Shown here: positions 25,527-35,800 of the stretch, piece after piece
How the letters are laid out: the number at the start of each line of letters is the position of its first letter
Numbering within the stretch: position 1 is the stretch's first letter
Source of the DNA: Desulfuromonadaceae bacterium
GTDB taxonomy: Bacteria; Desulfobacterota; Desulfuromonadia; Geobacterales; Pseudopelobacteraceae
Assembly (NCBI GenBank): GCA_028712665.1
Contig: JAQTRC010000014.1
Span: forward strand, 1 to 47,583
DNA: 47,583 nucleotides
Direction: 5' to 3'
Notes under the pieces: model-generated
What the model was told of the DNA's origin: nothing
The model's database searches: none
Seen by the model: the letters and a program-made list of their open reading frames with translations, nothing else
Translations under genes and position numbers: made by a program

Positions 25527-27173
25527 ATGAGTAACATACTGAGCCTGACGACATTCCTGCCGATACTGGGTGTCCTGCTGCTTCTGTTCATCCCCAAGGA
25601 GAGCAAGGGCGTGCTTCGGAATGTAACCCTCGCTGTAACGGTGGTAACTTTCCTGGTCTCGCTGCTGATCATATCGGGATTCCAGACCAATGCCGAGTTC
25701 CAATTTGTCGAAAATAGACCCTGGATCGCGGCCGGTCCGTTTATCATGCATTACAATATCGGCATCGACGGCATCAGCCTCTGGCTGGTCATCCTGACCA
25801 CTTTCATCATGCCGATATCCGTGCTTTCCACATACACAGCGGTCGAGGAGAAGGTCAAGGAATACATGATCTGCCTGCTTCTATTGGAGACAGGCATGCT
25901 GGGCGCTTTCATCTCGCTTGACCTCTTCCTGTTTTATATCTTCTGGGAAGTAATGCTGATACCGATGTACTTCATGATCGGAATCTGGGGCGGCAAGAAC
26001 AAGATTTACGCTGCTGTCAAGTTCTTCATTTACACCATGGTCGGTTCGCTGCTGATGCTGGTGGCTCTGGTATTCCTCTATTTCAAGGGGATACAGGCGG
26101 GTATTACGGATTTCAGCCTGCTGCACTTCTTCAGTCTCAAGCTGGATATGGCTACCCAGATTTGGTTGTTCCTTGCCTTCGCTTTTGCCTTTGCCATCAA
26201 GGTTCCGATGTTTCCGCTGCATACCTGGTTGCCTGATGCTCATACCGAAGCTCCAACAGCCGGCTCAGTCATCCTTGCGGCAGTTCTTCTGAAGATGGGC
26301 ACTTACGGCTACGTACGCTTTGCCATGCCGCTCTTCCCGGATGCAGCTCATAAATTCGCTCCGTTGATCGCAACGCTGGCGGTGATCGGCATCATCTACG
26401 CCGCGCTGGTTGCAATGGTGCAGGAGGATGTCAAAAAGCTCGTTGCTTACTCATCGGTTGCCCATTTAGGTTTTGTCATGCTGGGTGTTTTTGCCTTCAA
26501 CGTAGAAGGTATCACGGGCGGCATGCTTCAGATGCTCAACCATGGAGTTTCAACCGGAGCGCTGTTCCTTATCGTCGGCTTTATTTATGAACGCAGGCAC
26601 ACCCGCCTGATTACCGATTTCGGCGGTCTCTCAAAGCAGATGCCGATATTTGCGACTGTTTTCATGATTGTTACATTCTCTTCAGTCGGCCTTCCCGGCA
26701 CCAACGGTTTTGTGGGGGAGTTTCTGATTCTGATCGGTGCATTCGAGAGTGAACTGCGCTGGTGGACGGTTGTTGCCACCAGTGGTGTCATCCTCTCTGC
26801 GGTCTATATGCTCTGGGTTTTCCAGCGGGTCATGTTCGGCGAACTTGATAATCCCAAGAATCAGAAGCTGACGGATCTGAATGCCCGTGAAATCGCAATT
26901 ATGGTGCCGATTATAATTTTGATCTTTGTGATGGGTCTTTATCCAAAGCCGATTATCGACAAAATGGATCCGGCCATCAAAAAACTGGTAGCCCAGGTTC
27001 GTCCGGCATCATTTGCCGTCAGGTCGGCGCCTGCCGCCATACCGGCTGCTCCTGTTGCACTGCCGGCGGGTCATTCCGAAGCGCAAATGCCGGTTGGGCA
27101 ACCCGGTGCGGCGCCAATGCCGGCCGGACATTCCGAAGCGCCGCCAGCAGCGCCTACAGCAAAAACGCATTAA
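25527..27173 (+). CDS. nuoM: NADH-quinone oxidoreductase subunit M with Ala/Pro-rich tail
   Basis: 548 residues, a second antiporter-like pump. The core shows FYIFWEVMLIPMYFMIG (conserved Glu) and PLHTWLPDAHTEAPTAGSV. The normal core ends near residue 490 (about IIDKMDPAIKKLVAQVR). After it comes a tail of about 55 residues, low in complexity and rich in Ala and Pro, that contains PAGHSEA twice, 22 residues apart. Such a tail is not part of NuoM function elsewhere. It should face the cytoplasm or periplasm as a disordered extension. The nucleotide repeat behind it suggests recent local duplication. Confidence 0.95.
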   Translation: MSNILSLTTFLPILGVLLLLFIPKESKGVLRNVTLAVTVVTFLVSLLIISGFQTNAEFQFVENRPWIAAGPFIMHYNIGIDGISLWLVILTTFIMPISVLSTYTAVEEKVKEYMICLLLLETGMLGAFISLDLFLFYIFWEVMLIPMYFMIGIWGGKNKIYAAVKFFIYTMVGSLLMLVALVFLYFKGIQAGITDFSLLHFFSLKLDMATQIWLFLAFAFAFAIKVPMFPLHTWLPDAHTEAPTAGSVILAAVLLKMGTYGYVRFAMPLFPDAAHKFAPLIATLAVIGIIYAALVAMVQEDVKKLVAYSSVAHLGFVMLGVFAFNVEGITGGMLQMLNHGVSTGALFLIVGFIYERRHTRLITDFGGLSKQMPIFATVFMIVTFSSVGLPGTNGFVGEFLILIGAFESELRWWTVVATSGVILSAVYMLWVFQRVMFGELDNPKNQKLTDLNAREIAIMVPIIILIFVMGLYPKPIIDKMDPAIKKLVAQVRPASFAVRSAPAAIPAAPVALPAGHSEAQMPVGQPGAAPMPAGHSEAPPAAPTAKTH

Positions 27174-27216
27174 AAGAGTAATAATAACGAGTCAATCCGA
27201 CCGGAGGATATTTTAG

Positions 27217-28674
27217 ATGGACATGATTTTAATTCCAGTCGTCAATATGACGCCGATCCTGCCGGAGATTTTCCTCTCCGTTCTGGCCATGGTTCTGCTG
27301 CTGATCAATGTGTTCTCGCCCAGCGGCAAGAAGTCAAGACTGGCCTACATCAGCTTTGTCGGTATCGTTGCGACGGCGGTGCTGGTGGGAGCAGGATGGG
27401 GCTGTCACATCGAGAGTTTCAGCGGTTCTGTTGTTCTTGACAACTTTGCCACCTTTTTCAAAATGATATTCCTGGTCTCTGCCGCATTGGCGGTGCTGAT
27501 CTCCGATCAGTACATGGAGCGTGAAGGATGCAACCACGGCGAGCTATATCCGATGATTCTTTTCACCGTGGTAGGCATGATGCTGATGGCCTCCGGCACA
27601 GATCTAATGACGATATTCCTCGGTCTGGAGGTCATGTCGGTTTCGCTCTATGTCCTGGCGGGATTCAACCGTGCCAACAGGAAGTCCAATGAGGCGGGTC
27701 TTAAATACTTTCTGCTTGGCGCATTCTCGACCGGCTTCCTGCTCTATGGAATGGCCCTGATCTACGGTGCAACAGGCACGACGCGAATTTACAAGATTGC
27801 CGGCATCCTGGGACAGATGACCCTTCCCTCTTCCAATATCATGTTGGTGGCCGGCATGTTGCTGATGCTGACCGGTTTTTTGTTCAAAATCGCAGCGGCG
27901 CCGTTCCATATGTGGACACCGGATGTTTATGAAGGCGCGCCTACTCCTATGACCGCTTTCATGTCGGCCGGTCCCAAAGCTGCCGGGTTTGCTGCCGCAC
28001 TGAGAATATTGCTGGTAGCCATGCCGACGCTCCAGATAGAATGGAGCCAACTGCTTTGGATTATAGCAGTGCTCACCATGACGGTTGGAAATATTACAGC
28101 TCTCCGACAGGACAACATTAAACGGATGCTGGCATATTCGTCGATTGCTCACGCCGGTTATTGTCTGGTCGGTTTTGCAGCAGGCAACAGTACCGGAACG
28201 GCAGGTATCCTGTTCTACATGCTATCCTATGCCTTCATGAACATCGGCGCTTTTGCAATAGTTATTCTTCTAGCCAAGAAGGGTGAGACGAACGGCGATG
28301 TGAAGGATTTTGCCGGCCTCGGATTCAAACATCCGGTTCTGGCCGTTGCCATGACGGTATTCCTCTTCTCTCTGGCGGGGATGCCTCCAACGGCCGGTTT
28401 TGTTGGCAAGTTTTACCTCTTCTCCGGAGCGATACAGAAGGGATACATCTGGCTGGCGATTATAGGTGTGCTTAACAGTGCGGCGTCGGTCTATTACTAT
28501 CTTCGAGTGACGGTTTACATGTATATGAAGGACTCCACTGAGGAGTTCGATTGGGTGCAGGTCACAGGACCGGTTGCTCTGGCACTTATCATTGCCGTTG
28601 CCGGTTCATTGATTCCCGGAATTGTACCCTCGTTTATTCTGCAATTTGCCCAAAACGCGGTAAGGCTGATTTAG
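27217..28674 (+). CDS. nuoN: NADH-quinone oxidoreductase subunit N
   Basis: 485 residues, the third antiporter-like subunit and last gene of the operon. Motifs: FLGLEVMSVSLYVLAGF (conserved Glu), KYFLLGAFSTGFLLYG, AAPFHMWTPDVYEGAPTP, and the later RMLAYSSIAHAGY. CGGAGG lies about nine bases before the ATG. A terminator follows 26 bp after the stop, closing the nuo operon. Confidence 0.96.
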   Translation: MDMILIPVVNMTPILPEIFLSVLAMVLLLINVFSPSGKKSRLAYISFVGIVATAVLVGAGWGCHIESFSGSVVLDNFATFFKMIFLVSAALAVLISDQYMEREGCNHGELYPMILFTVVGMMLMASGTDLMTIFLGLEVMSVSLYVLAGFNRANRKSNEAGLKYFLLGAFSTGFLLYGMALIYGATGTTRIYKIAGILGQMTLPSSNIMLVAGMLLMLTGFLFKIAAAPFHMWTPDVYEGAPTPMTAFMSAGPKAAGFAAALRILLVAMPTLQIEWSQLLWIIAVLTMTVGNITALRQDNIKRMLAYSSIAHAGYCLVGFAAGNSTGTAGILFYMLSYAFMNIGAFAIVILLAKKGETNGDVKDFAGLGFKHPVLAVAMTVFLFSLAGMPPTAGFVGKFYLFSGAIQKGYIWLAIIGVLNSAASVYYYLRVTVYMYMKDSTEEFDWVQVTGPVALALIIAVAGSLIPGIVPSFILQFAQNAVRLI

Positions 28675-28699
28675 CCGGTTCATCTGCATATTTAAGAAG

Positions 28700-28736
28700 C
28701 ACAAGGGGCGGCCTCATGCGAGACCGCCCCTTGTGT
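28700..28736 (+). terminator. Terminator of the nuo operon
   Basis: Arms CACAAGGGGCGG (28700-28711) and CCGCCCCTTGTG (28724-28735) pair perfectly around a 12-base loop, followed by only a short TATTT. The stem is very stable, although the T tail is weak. Confidence 0.7.
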
Positions 28737-28781
28737 ATTTAAATGCAACAATAGAGGGTTGTTTCATCAGCATCAAAAATC

Positions 28782-28810
28782 CTGATTTTTCTGGAGTGGG
28801 AATGTATAAT
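28782..28810 (+). promoter_or_regulatory. Possible promoter of prmC
   Basis: A perfect -10 TATAAT (28805-28810) lies 17 bp after a weak CTGATT (28782-28787). It sits after the nuo terminator and about 30 bp before the prmC start. Confidence 0.4.
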
Positions 28811-28842
28811 AGGCTAGTATCGAACTTTAGCGAGGCAATGTT

Positions 28843-29706
28843 GTGACGCAGAATGAAATCTGGACAACACTTAAGGTTCTGACCTGGACGAAAGAATTCC
28901 TGGCGGCCAAGGGGGTCGAAAACGCACGCCTGGAGGCTGAATGGCTGCTCTGCGCCGCTACCGGCCTTGACAGGGTAGGCCTTTATCTTCAGTTTGAAAA
29001 GCCGCTTGATAATGTCGAGTTAGCCGCTTACCGCGCCATGGTAACCAGACGGGCCAGACGCGAGCCGCTGCAGCATATACTTGGAAGCCAGGAATTTTAT
29101 GGGCTTGATTTCGACGTCACTCCGGATGTTCTGATTCCGCGCCGTGATACCGAAGTTCTGGTTTCAGAAGCGATTGCAAGGAAACCGGATGCCTGCTCTC
29201 TTCTTGATGTAGGAACCGGCAGCGGATGCATTGCGGTGGTTCTGGCTCGACAATTACCGGCAGCAGCTGTTACAGCTACGGATATATCCGAAGCTGCTCT
29301 GGCTGTGGCGCGCCGTAACGCCGAACGTCTAGCTGTCGGAATCGAGTTTCTCTCCGGTTCGCTCTTTGTTCCTCTGACTGGACGCCGGTTTGACCTTATA
29401 GTTTCAAATCCTCCCTACATTCCTACGAGCGATATTGCCGCTCTGGAGCCGGAGGTTCGCGATTTTGATCCGCACGTTGCGCTGGATGGAGGGATTGATG
29501 GGTTGAATTTTTATAGATCTCTGATTCCGATGGCGCTAGAATATTTGAACCCCGGTGGATATCTGCTGGTCGAAGTCGGTATCGGACAGGCTATCGATGT
29601 ATCACGACTTTTTCTTGAAGCCGGTGGATATGCGCAAACATTTTCAGCCCTCGACCCAGGTGGGATTGAACGTGTGGTAGCTGCGCAACGAAAGGAAAAC
29701 GGATGA
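28843..29706 (+). CDS. prmC: Peptide chain release factor N5-glutamine methyltransferase
   Basis: 287 residues from a GTG start at 28843, with GAGG seven bases upstream; the nearby ATG at 28838 is out of frame. PrmC methylates the glutamine of the GGQ motif in release factors RF1 and RF2, using S-adenosylmethionine. The SAM site DVGTGSGC lies at 122-129 and the catalytic NPPY at 189-192. The N-terminal helical domain that holds the release factor is present (LEAEWLLCAATGLDR). The usual neighbour prfA is not in the window. The stop overlaps the next start (ATGA), so the phosphoribosyltransferase is translationally coupled. Confidence 0.93.
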   Translation: MTQNEIWTTLKVLTWTKEFLAAKGVENARLEAEWLLCAATGLDRVGLYLQFEKPLDNVELAAYRAMVTRRARREPLQHILGSQEFYGLDFDVTPDVLIPRRDTEVLVSEAIARKPDACSLLDVGTGSGCIAVVLARQLPAAAVTATDISEAALAVARRNAERLAVGIEFLSGSLFVPLTGRRFDLIVSNPPYIPTSDIAALEPEVRDFDPHVALDGGIDGLNFYRSLIPMALEYLNPGGYLLVEVGIGQAIDVSRLFLEAGGYAQTFSALDPGGIERVVAAQRKENG

Positions 29707-30254
29707 AAATCGAAGAAGCAAATAAACTGTTGGCCGAAGCCGACCTGCTGGTCACGGAATCCGAAGTTACAGCAGCCATCAAGCGGGTGGCAGAGGAGAT
29801 TACCGTACGGCTGAAGGATTCGAATCCGTTGCTGCTCTGCGTAATGAATGGTGGTCTTATCTTTGGCGGGCACCTATTGACCCGGCTCCACTTTCCGCTG
29901 GAGTTTGAATACATTCACGCAACCCGTTATGGAAACGATACCAAGGGCTTGGATCTTAACTGGATCGTGAAGCCAAAAAGTCAACTGCACGGCAGGAGTG
30001 TACTGTTGCTGGATGACATACTTGACGAGGGGATTACCCTTGCGGCTATTGCAGATTACTGCCGCAGTCAGGGGGCTTCGGTGGTCTTGATGGCTGCATT
30101 GGTAGAAAAGCTGCATCTGCGCAAGGTGACACCCGGCATGCGGGCCGATTTTACGGGGATAGAGGTCGGCGATCGGTTTCTGTTCGGCTTCGGTCTGGAT
30201 TACAAGGGGTACTGGCGTAATGCGCCGGGGATCTACGCGGTAAAGGGGAAGTAA
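29703..30254 (+). CDS. Hypoxanthine-guanine phosphoribosyltransferase family protein
   Basis: 183 residues. It is a type I phosphoribosyltransferase that should make IMP and GMP from hypoxanthine and guanine with PRPP (purine salvage). The PRPP-binding loop is VLLLDDILDEGITL with Asp 104-Asp 105, and LLCVMNGGLIFGGHLL carries the N-terminal pyrophosphate loop. The C-terminal IEVGDRFLFGFGLDYKGYWRN is typical of HPRT. It overlaps prmC by four bases. The symbol hpt would be reasonable, but base preference (hypoxanthine, guanine or xanthine) cannot be settled from sequence. A 206-bp spacer without a clear terminator follows. Confidence 0.88.
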   Translation: MKIEEANKLLAEADLLVTESEVTAAIKRVAEEITVRLKDSNPLLLCVMNGGLIFGGHLLTRLHFPLEFEYIHATRYGNDTKGLDLNWIVKPKSQLHGRSVLLLDDILDEGITLAAIADYCRSQGASVVLMAALVEKLHLRKVTPGMRADFTGIEVGDRFLFGFGLDYKGYWRNAPGIYAVKGK

Positions 30255-30460
30255 AAGGCATATTGGACTGCTTGGGTATGCTTACTAAATGAGGTTTGTA
30301 TATTCCCATTTTGACACATTGCATCCGGTCTCGAAAAACGAGGGGTTCCCGTCGCAATCCGGATTGTATTTGCTTCCTTACAATGATAACCTTAGCCCGC
30401 CATACAACCGATATGAAATAAACAGATAGCTTACCTCCATCACGTAGAAAGGCATTTATT
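30255..30460. other. Spacer before the CheY-like gene
   Basis: Two hundred bases without a credible ORF. A TTGACA at about 30314 lacks a matching -10, and CTCGAAAAACGAG forms a small hairpin. The promoter of the CheY-CheC-cyclase operon must lie here, but I cannot place it. Confidence 0.4.
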
Positions 30461-30826
30461 ATGGCAATAATTCTCCACGTCGATGACTCATCGTTCTCCC
30501 GCCTGCAGATTGGAAAGGTGCTAAAAAATGGAGGGCATGAAATTATTCCGGCCGACAACGGAAAAAGCGCGCTTGAGCTGCTCCGGACAACGACCCCTGA
30601 CCTGATTATCAGTGACATTCTGATGCCTGACATGGATGGGATAACTTTTCTTGAGATTTTGCGAAACCGGGGCAATACAATACCGATCATCATGGTGACT
30701 GCCGACGTCCAGAAAGATACCGAAACAATCTGTCTGGCACTGGGCGCCTCGGCTCTATTCAACAAACCTCCCAACGGGGACGATCTTCTAGCTGCAATTG
30801 TTCAGGCCCTCGGAAAAGGAGTATAA
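30461..30826 (+). CDS. CheY-like single-domain response regulator
   Basis: 121 residues, one receiver domain and no output domain. The acidic pair Asp 8-Asp 9, phosphoacceptor Asp 52, Thr 80 and Lys 102 are all in place. It should act by protein binding, as CheY does at the flagellar motor. The next gene, four bases on, encodes a CheC-like phosphatase, which in known systems dephosphorylates CheY. A diguanylate cyclase follows. The three form a tight operon: signal carrier, off-switch and c-di-GMP synthase. No kinase is included, so phosphate must come from elsewhere. Confidence 0.88.
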   Translation: MAIILHVDDSSFSRLQIGKVLKNGGHEIIPADNGKSALELLRTTTPDLIISDILMPDMDGITFLEILRNRGNTIPIIMVTADVQKDTETICLALGASALFNKPPNGDDLLAAIVQALGKGV

Positions 30827-30830
30827 AAGG

Positions 30831-31433
30831 ATGGCAATAATTACGGACGACCTGATGGATGCACTGCGGGAAATAATCAACATCGGGGTCGGCAAGGCGG
30901 CCGGTACATTAAACGAACTTCTTGCTCATCATATAACTCTCGAAGTTCCCCGGATTGTTATTATCCATTCAAACGATCTTGGCGAGCATATTTCTAAACG
31001 ATCTGAAGAAACATTGTCACTGGTTACACTCCCTTTCAGCGGCCAGTTCAGCGGACTATCGACCCTGCTGTTCTCTATGGATAGCGCCTCAAAGCTGGTG
31101 GACATGCTGATGGGTGAAGAGATTCCTGTTGGCGATCTGGATGCAATCAAAACCGGAACACTTACAGAAATCGGCAATATCCTCCTTAATGCCGTTGTAG
31201 GCTCGATTGGCAATATTCTTAATTCCCGACTAAGTTACTCTATTCCAACCTATCACGTGGGAAGTCTGAGAAATATCCTGTTGCCGATCCTTCAACAAGA
31301 AAGCGAGGCGCTCGAGGTAACTACCCGTTTTACAGTACAGAGCCGGCATATCACCGGAGAGATTCTTCTGCTGTTCAAGGTTGGCTCATTTGACAGTTTT
31401 ATTGAAGCCCTGGAAACGGCAATAAACGGATAA
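30831..31433 (+). CDS. CheC-like chemotaxis phosphatase
   Basis: 200 residues from the ATG at 30831; the longer frame from 30798 overlaps the cheY-like gene and lacks a suitable site. The CheC/FliY/CheX family removes phosphate from CheY. Two copies of the E-x2-N active-site helix are visible: REIINIGVGKAAGTLN near 13-28 and TEIGNILLNAVVGSIGNILN near 105-124. The two-fold repeat matches CheC rather than single-site CheX. It starts four bases after the CheY-like gene and ends eight before the diguanylate cyclase gene. The receiver next door is its probable substrate. Confidence 0.85.
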   Translation: MAIITDDLMDALREIINIGVGKAAGTLNELLAHHITLEVPRIVIIHSNDLGEHISKRSEETLSLVTLPFSGQFSGLSTLLFSMDSASKLVDMLMGEEIPVGDLDAIKTGTLTEIGNILLNAVVGSIGNILNSRLSYSIPTYHVGSLRNILLPILQQESEALEVTTRFTVQSRHITGEILLLFKVGSFDSFIEALETAING

Positions 31434-31441
31434 GGAGTTGT

Positions 31442-32812
31442 GTGTTGATAAACGTAACTTCGCAGATGTTTCTATTGCTTGATACAATGCCGGTGGGTGT
31501 GCTGGTGCTGGCTCCCGATCTGACAGTAATGTTCTGGAACAGCCTGCTGACAGAATGGACCGGAGTTCATCGTGAGGAGATCATCGGCAAGCGGGTGACA
31601 GACCTGTACCCAAACTTGGGAACGGTACGCTATGCTGGACGGATACTTCCGATTTTCGATGGAGGCCCCCCGGTAATCTTTTCACCGCAACTTCATCCTC
31701 ATCTGATCCCGTCTCTCCGGGCAGACGGACAGAAGCGGATTCAGCAGACAACTGTAACCTCGCTTCTGATTGACGATTGCGTCTATGCCGTGGCGTCGAT
31801 TCAGGATGTTACGGACTTGATGCTGACAGCACAGGAGAGTCGCCGGCTTCATCATCTGGCCATAAGAGAAATTGAGCAGAGGAAAAAGGTTGAAGCGGCA
31901 CTTCAGGAGAGTTCCGAAAGGGTCCGCTCCATCGTTGATACAGCAGTCGAGGCAATTTTAGTAATCAACACCGACCATCTCATTGAGGATTTCAACCCGG
32001 CGGCGGAGCGAATTTTCGGCTACCGGGCAGAGGAGGTAGTCGGCAAAAATTTCAACAAGCTAATGCCTCACCAATACCATTCGGAGCATGACAACTATCT
32101 GGAGCGCTATATTCAAACAGGCCACCCTAAAATCAGCGATGCTGGCAGGGAGGTGACAGGTTTGCGGAAGGATGGGACAGCCTTTCCGATGCGATTGGGC
32201 GTAAGCGAGATGCGTGTAGGCAACAAACGGCTCCTTACCGGAATACTCAACGACATCACCGAGCAGAAACAGCTTGAGGAGCAACTTCGGAATATGGCCA
32301 TGAAGGATGGTCTTACCGGCATCAGCAATCGTCGCTCCTTTGACGAGACCCTTGCCAGGGAGTGGCGGCGCATGCAGAGAGAGAGTGGGGAGTTATCCAT
32401 CATCCTTATGGATATTGACTTCTTTAAACGCTATAACGACACCTATGGACACCAGGAGGGTGATGATTGCCTTAAGGCCGTTGCAAAGACGATAGAGCTG
32501 GCGCTTCATCGCCCCGGCGATTTGGCGGCGCGTTATGGTGGAGAGGAATTTGTCGTGCTGTTGCCGATGACATCCATCAATTCTGCTACCGATCTGGCCG
32601 AGCGGATTCGCCGGTCGGTAGAGGATCTGTCAATTCCTCACTCTGCTTCTGACGCGGCTCCATATGTCACCGTAAGCTTCGGTGTGGCGAATATTGTCCC
32701 ATGTCAGGCAGGTAATCCGGAAATGCTGCTGAATATGGCGGATCAGGGATTATATGCAGCCAAGGCTGCCGGGCGTAATCGGGTTGAGGTTTCAAAGATT
32801 GCAGCGGCATGA
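31442..32812 (+). CDS. PAS-PAS diguanylate cyclase
   Basis: 456 residues, GTG start at 31442 with AAGGAG four to five bases upstream; the TTG one codon later is possible. There is no membrane segment. Two PAS domains (about 8-130 and 150-275) precede a GGDEF domain. The catalytic site is GGEEF at 366-370, an active variant. The inhibitory RxxD (RPGD) lies five residues before it, so product feedback is likely. NDTYGHQEGD has Asp where cGAMP-forming Hypr enzymes have Ser, which points to c-di-GMP as product. It belongs to the operon with the CheY-like and CheC-like genes. metH starts 45 bp downstream without a terminator between. Confidence 0.9.
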   Translation: MLINVTSQMFLLLDTMPVGVLVLAPDLTVMFWNSLLTEWTGVHREEIIGKRVTDLYPNLGTVRYAGRILPIFDGGPPVIFSPQLHPHLIPSLRADGQKRIQQTTVTSLLIDDCVYAVASIQDVTDLMLTAQESRRLHHLAIREIEQRKKVEAALQESSERVRSIVDTAVEAILVINTDHLIEDFNPAAERIFGYRAEEVVGKNFNKLMPHQYHSEHDNYLERYIQTGHPKISDAGREVTGLRKDGTAFPMRLGVSEMRVGNKRLLTGILNDITEQKQLEEQLRNMAMKDGLTGISNRRSFDETLAREWRRMQRESGELSIILMDIDFFKRYNDTYGHQEGDDCLKAVAKTIELALHRPGDLAARYGGEEFVVLLPMTSINSATDLAERIRRSVEDLSIPHSASDAAPYVTVSFGVANIVPCQAGNPEMLLNMADQGLYAAKAAGRNRVEVSKIAAA

Positions 32813-32857
32813 ACGAAGCCGAAACCGGTATTATTTGAAAAAAGAGGATATTTCATA

Positions 32858-35800
32858 ATGAGTGAAACCATACTTGCGGCCCTATCTGAAAGAATTCTGG
32901 TGATTGACGGCGCCATGGGGACCCAGCTCCAGGACCGTAACCTGACTGCCGACGATTTTGGCGGACCTGAATACGAGGGGTGTAACGAATATCTTGTAAT
33001 GACCCGTCCTGACGTGATCGAAGATGTCCACCGGGCCTATCTGGCAGCCGGCGCCGACATCATCGAGTCCAACTCGTTCGGTTCAACCGATATAGTTCTG
33101 GCCGAATACGGACTACAGGAGCAGGTGTTCGAACTGAACCGGCAGGCAGCCCGGATCGCCCGCCAGGCCTGCGATGCCTTCGCCACCCAGGAAAAGCCGC
33201 GCTGGGTGGCCGGTTCGATGGGCCCCACAACTCGAACAATCTCTGTTACCGGTGGTGTCACCTTTTCCCAGCTGATTGAGGCCTTTCGGGTGCAGACCCT
33301 GGGACTCCTGGCAGGTGGCGTAGATTTGCTCCTTCTTGAGACGGCCCAGGACACACTGAATTTGAAGGCAGCAGCCGAAGGTATCCGGTTGGCATTTGAG
33401 GAGAGCGGAGAACGGGTGCCGTTGATGATTTCCGGCACCATCGAACCGACCGGCACCATGTTGGCAGGGCAGGGGGTGGAGGCGCTCTACACCAGTCTGG
33501 CGTATCTGGAGGACAGTCTCGGTTTGATAAGCATCGGACTGAACTGCGCCACCGGTCCCGAGTTCATGACCGACCACCTGCGAACCTTGTCTGAGCTCTC
33601 CTGTTGTCATGTCTCAGTCTATCCCAACGCCGGTCTGCCGGATGAGAACGGGCACTATGCCGAAACCCCCGACTCCCTTGCCTTAAAACTCTCACGTTTC
33701 GTGGATGAGGGGTGGATCAATATCGTAGGTGGTTGCTGCGGCACCACTCCGGCCCACATAGCCGCCATCGCCCGGATGGTTTCCGGCAAGCCGCCCCGCC
33801 GTCCCGCGACGGTTCGCCGCCGCGTCGTGGCGGGTATTGAAGCGCTCCGGATAGAGGATGACGCCAGGCCGGTGCTGGTTGGTGAGCGGACCAATGTGAT
33901 CGGTTCGCGCAAGTTCAAGAATATGATCGTCGCAGAAAAATTCGAGGAGGGCGCCGAGATTGCCCGTGACCAGCTAAAGGGGGGGGCACAGGTGATAGAT
34001 GTCTGCGTGGCCAACCCGGACCGGGACGAGGCGGCCGACATGACACAGCTGCTGGCCTTTCTGCCGCGCAAGGTGCGGGCGCCGGTCATGATCGACTCCA
34101 CCGATACCCAGGTCATGGAACTGGCGTTGCAACGGCTGCAGGGGAAATCTCTGATCAACTCCATAAACCTTGAGGATGGCGAGGGGCGCTTTGCCAAAGT
34201 GGCGACCTTGCTGAGGCAGTACGGCGGGGCCGTGGTGGTGGGGTGCATAGATGAAGACCCGCAGCATGGGATGGCGGTTACACGTGAGCGCAAGCTTCAA
34301 ATCGCCAAGCGCTCCTACGACCTGCTGACCAATAAATATGGGCTCCGCCCGGAAGACCTGATCTTCGACCCGCTGGTCTTTCCGGTGGGGAGCGGCGATG
34401 CGAACTATATCGGTTCAGCCTTGGAAACCATCGAAGGGGTGCGGCTGATATCAGAGGCATTTCCGCAATGCAGTACGATTCTGGGGATCTCCAACGTCTC
34501 CTTCGGCCTCCCCCAGGCGGGGCGCGAACTGCTGAACGCCGTCTTCCTGTACCACTGTGTCAAGGCTGGACTGACCTATGCCATCGTCAACACCGAAAAG
34601 CTGGAGCGTTACGCCTCCATCTCCGAGGAGGAGCGCACCCTGGCGGAGGATATGATCTTCTGGCGGGGAGATGACCCGGTGGCCGCCTTTGCAGCTGCCT
34701 TTCGGGATAAAAAACCGGTCTCTCACGCCACGGCAGCGGAACTGCCGCTGGATCAGAGGTTGTCGCTCTATATCGTTGAAGGGACCAAGAACGGTCTGAC
34801 CGCAGATCTGGACGTAGCTCTGGCGAGGGGTGACAAGCCTCTGGAGATTGTGAACGGCCCGTTGATGGCCGGTATGGCCGAGGTGGGGCGCCTTTTCAAC
34901 GACAATCAGCTCATTGTGGCCGAGGTGCTGCAATCGGCCGAAGCGATGAAAGCTGCCGTGGCATATCTGGAACCTTATCTGGAGAAGAATGAAACCTCCT
35001 GCAAGGGGAAACTGCTGCTTGCCACGGTCAAGGGGGATGTGCACGACATCGGCAAGAACCTGGTGGAGATTATCCTCTCCAATAACGGTTTCAAGGTGAT
35101 CAATCTTGGAATCAAGGTTGGACCGGAGGCCCTGATAGAAGCGGCCCGCCGGGAACAGCCGGATTTTATCGGACTCTCTGGCCTGCTGGTAAAGAGCGCC
35201 CTGCAGATGGTGGTCACAGCGGCGGATCTGAAAGCGGCCGGTATCAGCGCACCCTTGATGGTGGGAGGAGCGGCCCTGTCGCGCAAGTTCGCCGACACCC
35301 GCATTGCCCCGGAGTACGGCGGCCCGGTTCTGTACGCGAAGGAAGCCATGTCCGGTCTTGAGCTGGCCAACCGGTTGTCTGACCCGGTTGACCGGAAATC
35401 GTTGCTGGAGGAGCTGGCACAACGCCAAAAGGGAGCTGCCGAGGCAAGGGCCAAGACACCTCCTTCTACCGCTGTAGCTGCATCTTCAGAGCGGTCAGCG
35501 CTAAAGAGCGATGCGGAGATCCCGGCTGCGCCGGATTATGAAATTCATCTGCTCAGGGATATTCCGTTGGCCCAGATTGTGCCCTACCTGAACCGTCAGA
35601 TGCTATACACTAAACATATGGGGTTGAACGGATCGGTAGAAAAATTGCTGGCAGCCGGTGATGCCAAGACGCTGAAACTGCATGAAGCGGTGGAGGCGAT
35701 GCTGGAGCGAGTCGAACGGGAGGGGTTAATCCGTCCCCAGGCTCTGTACCGGTTCTATCCGGCAAATTCCGACGGTAATGACCTGATTCTGTTCGATCCG

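Noticed and set aside
30310-30345. Promoter of the CheY-like operon at TTGACA near 30314
   Set aside because: No acceptable -10 lies 16-18 bp downstream.
34451-35428. Long minus-strand ORF opposite metH (325 codons)
   Set aside because: A shadow of metH; its composition reflects the opposite strand of a GC-rich gene and no motif is seen.
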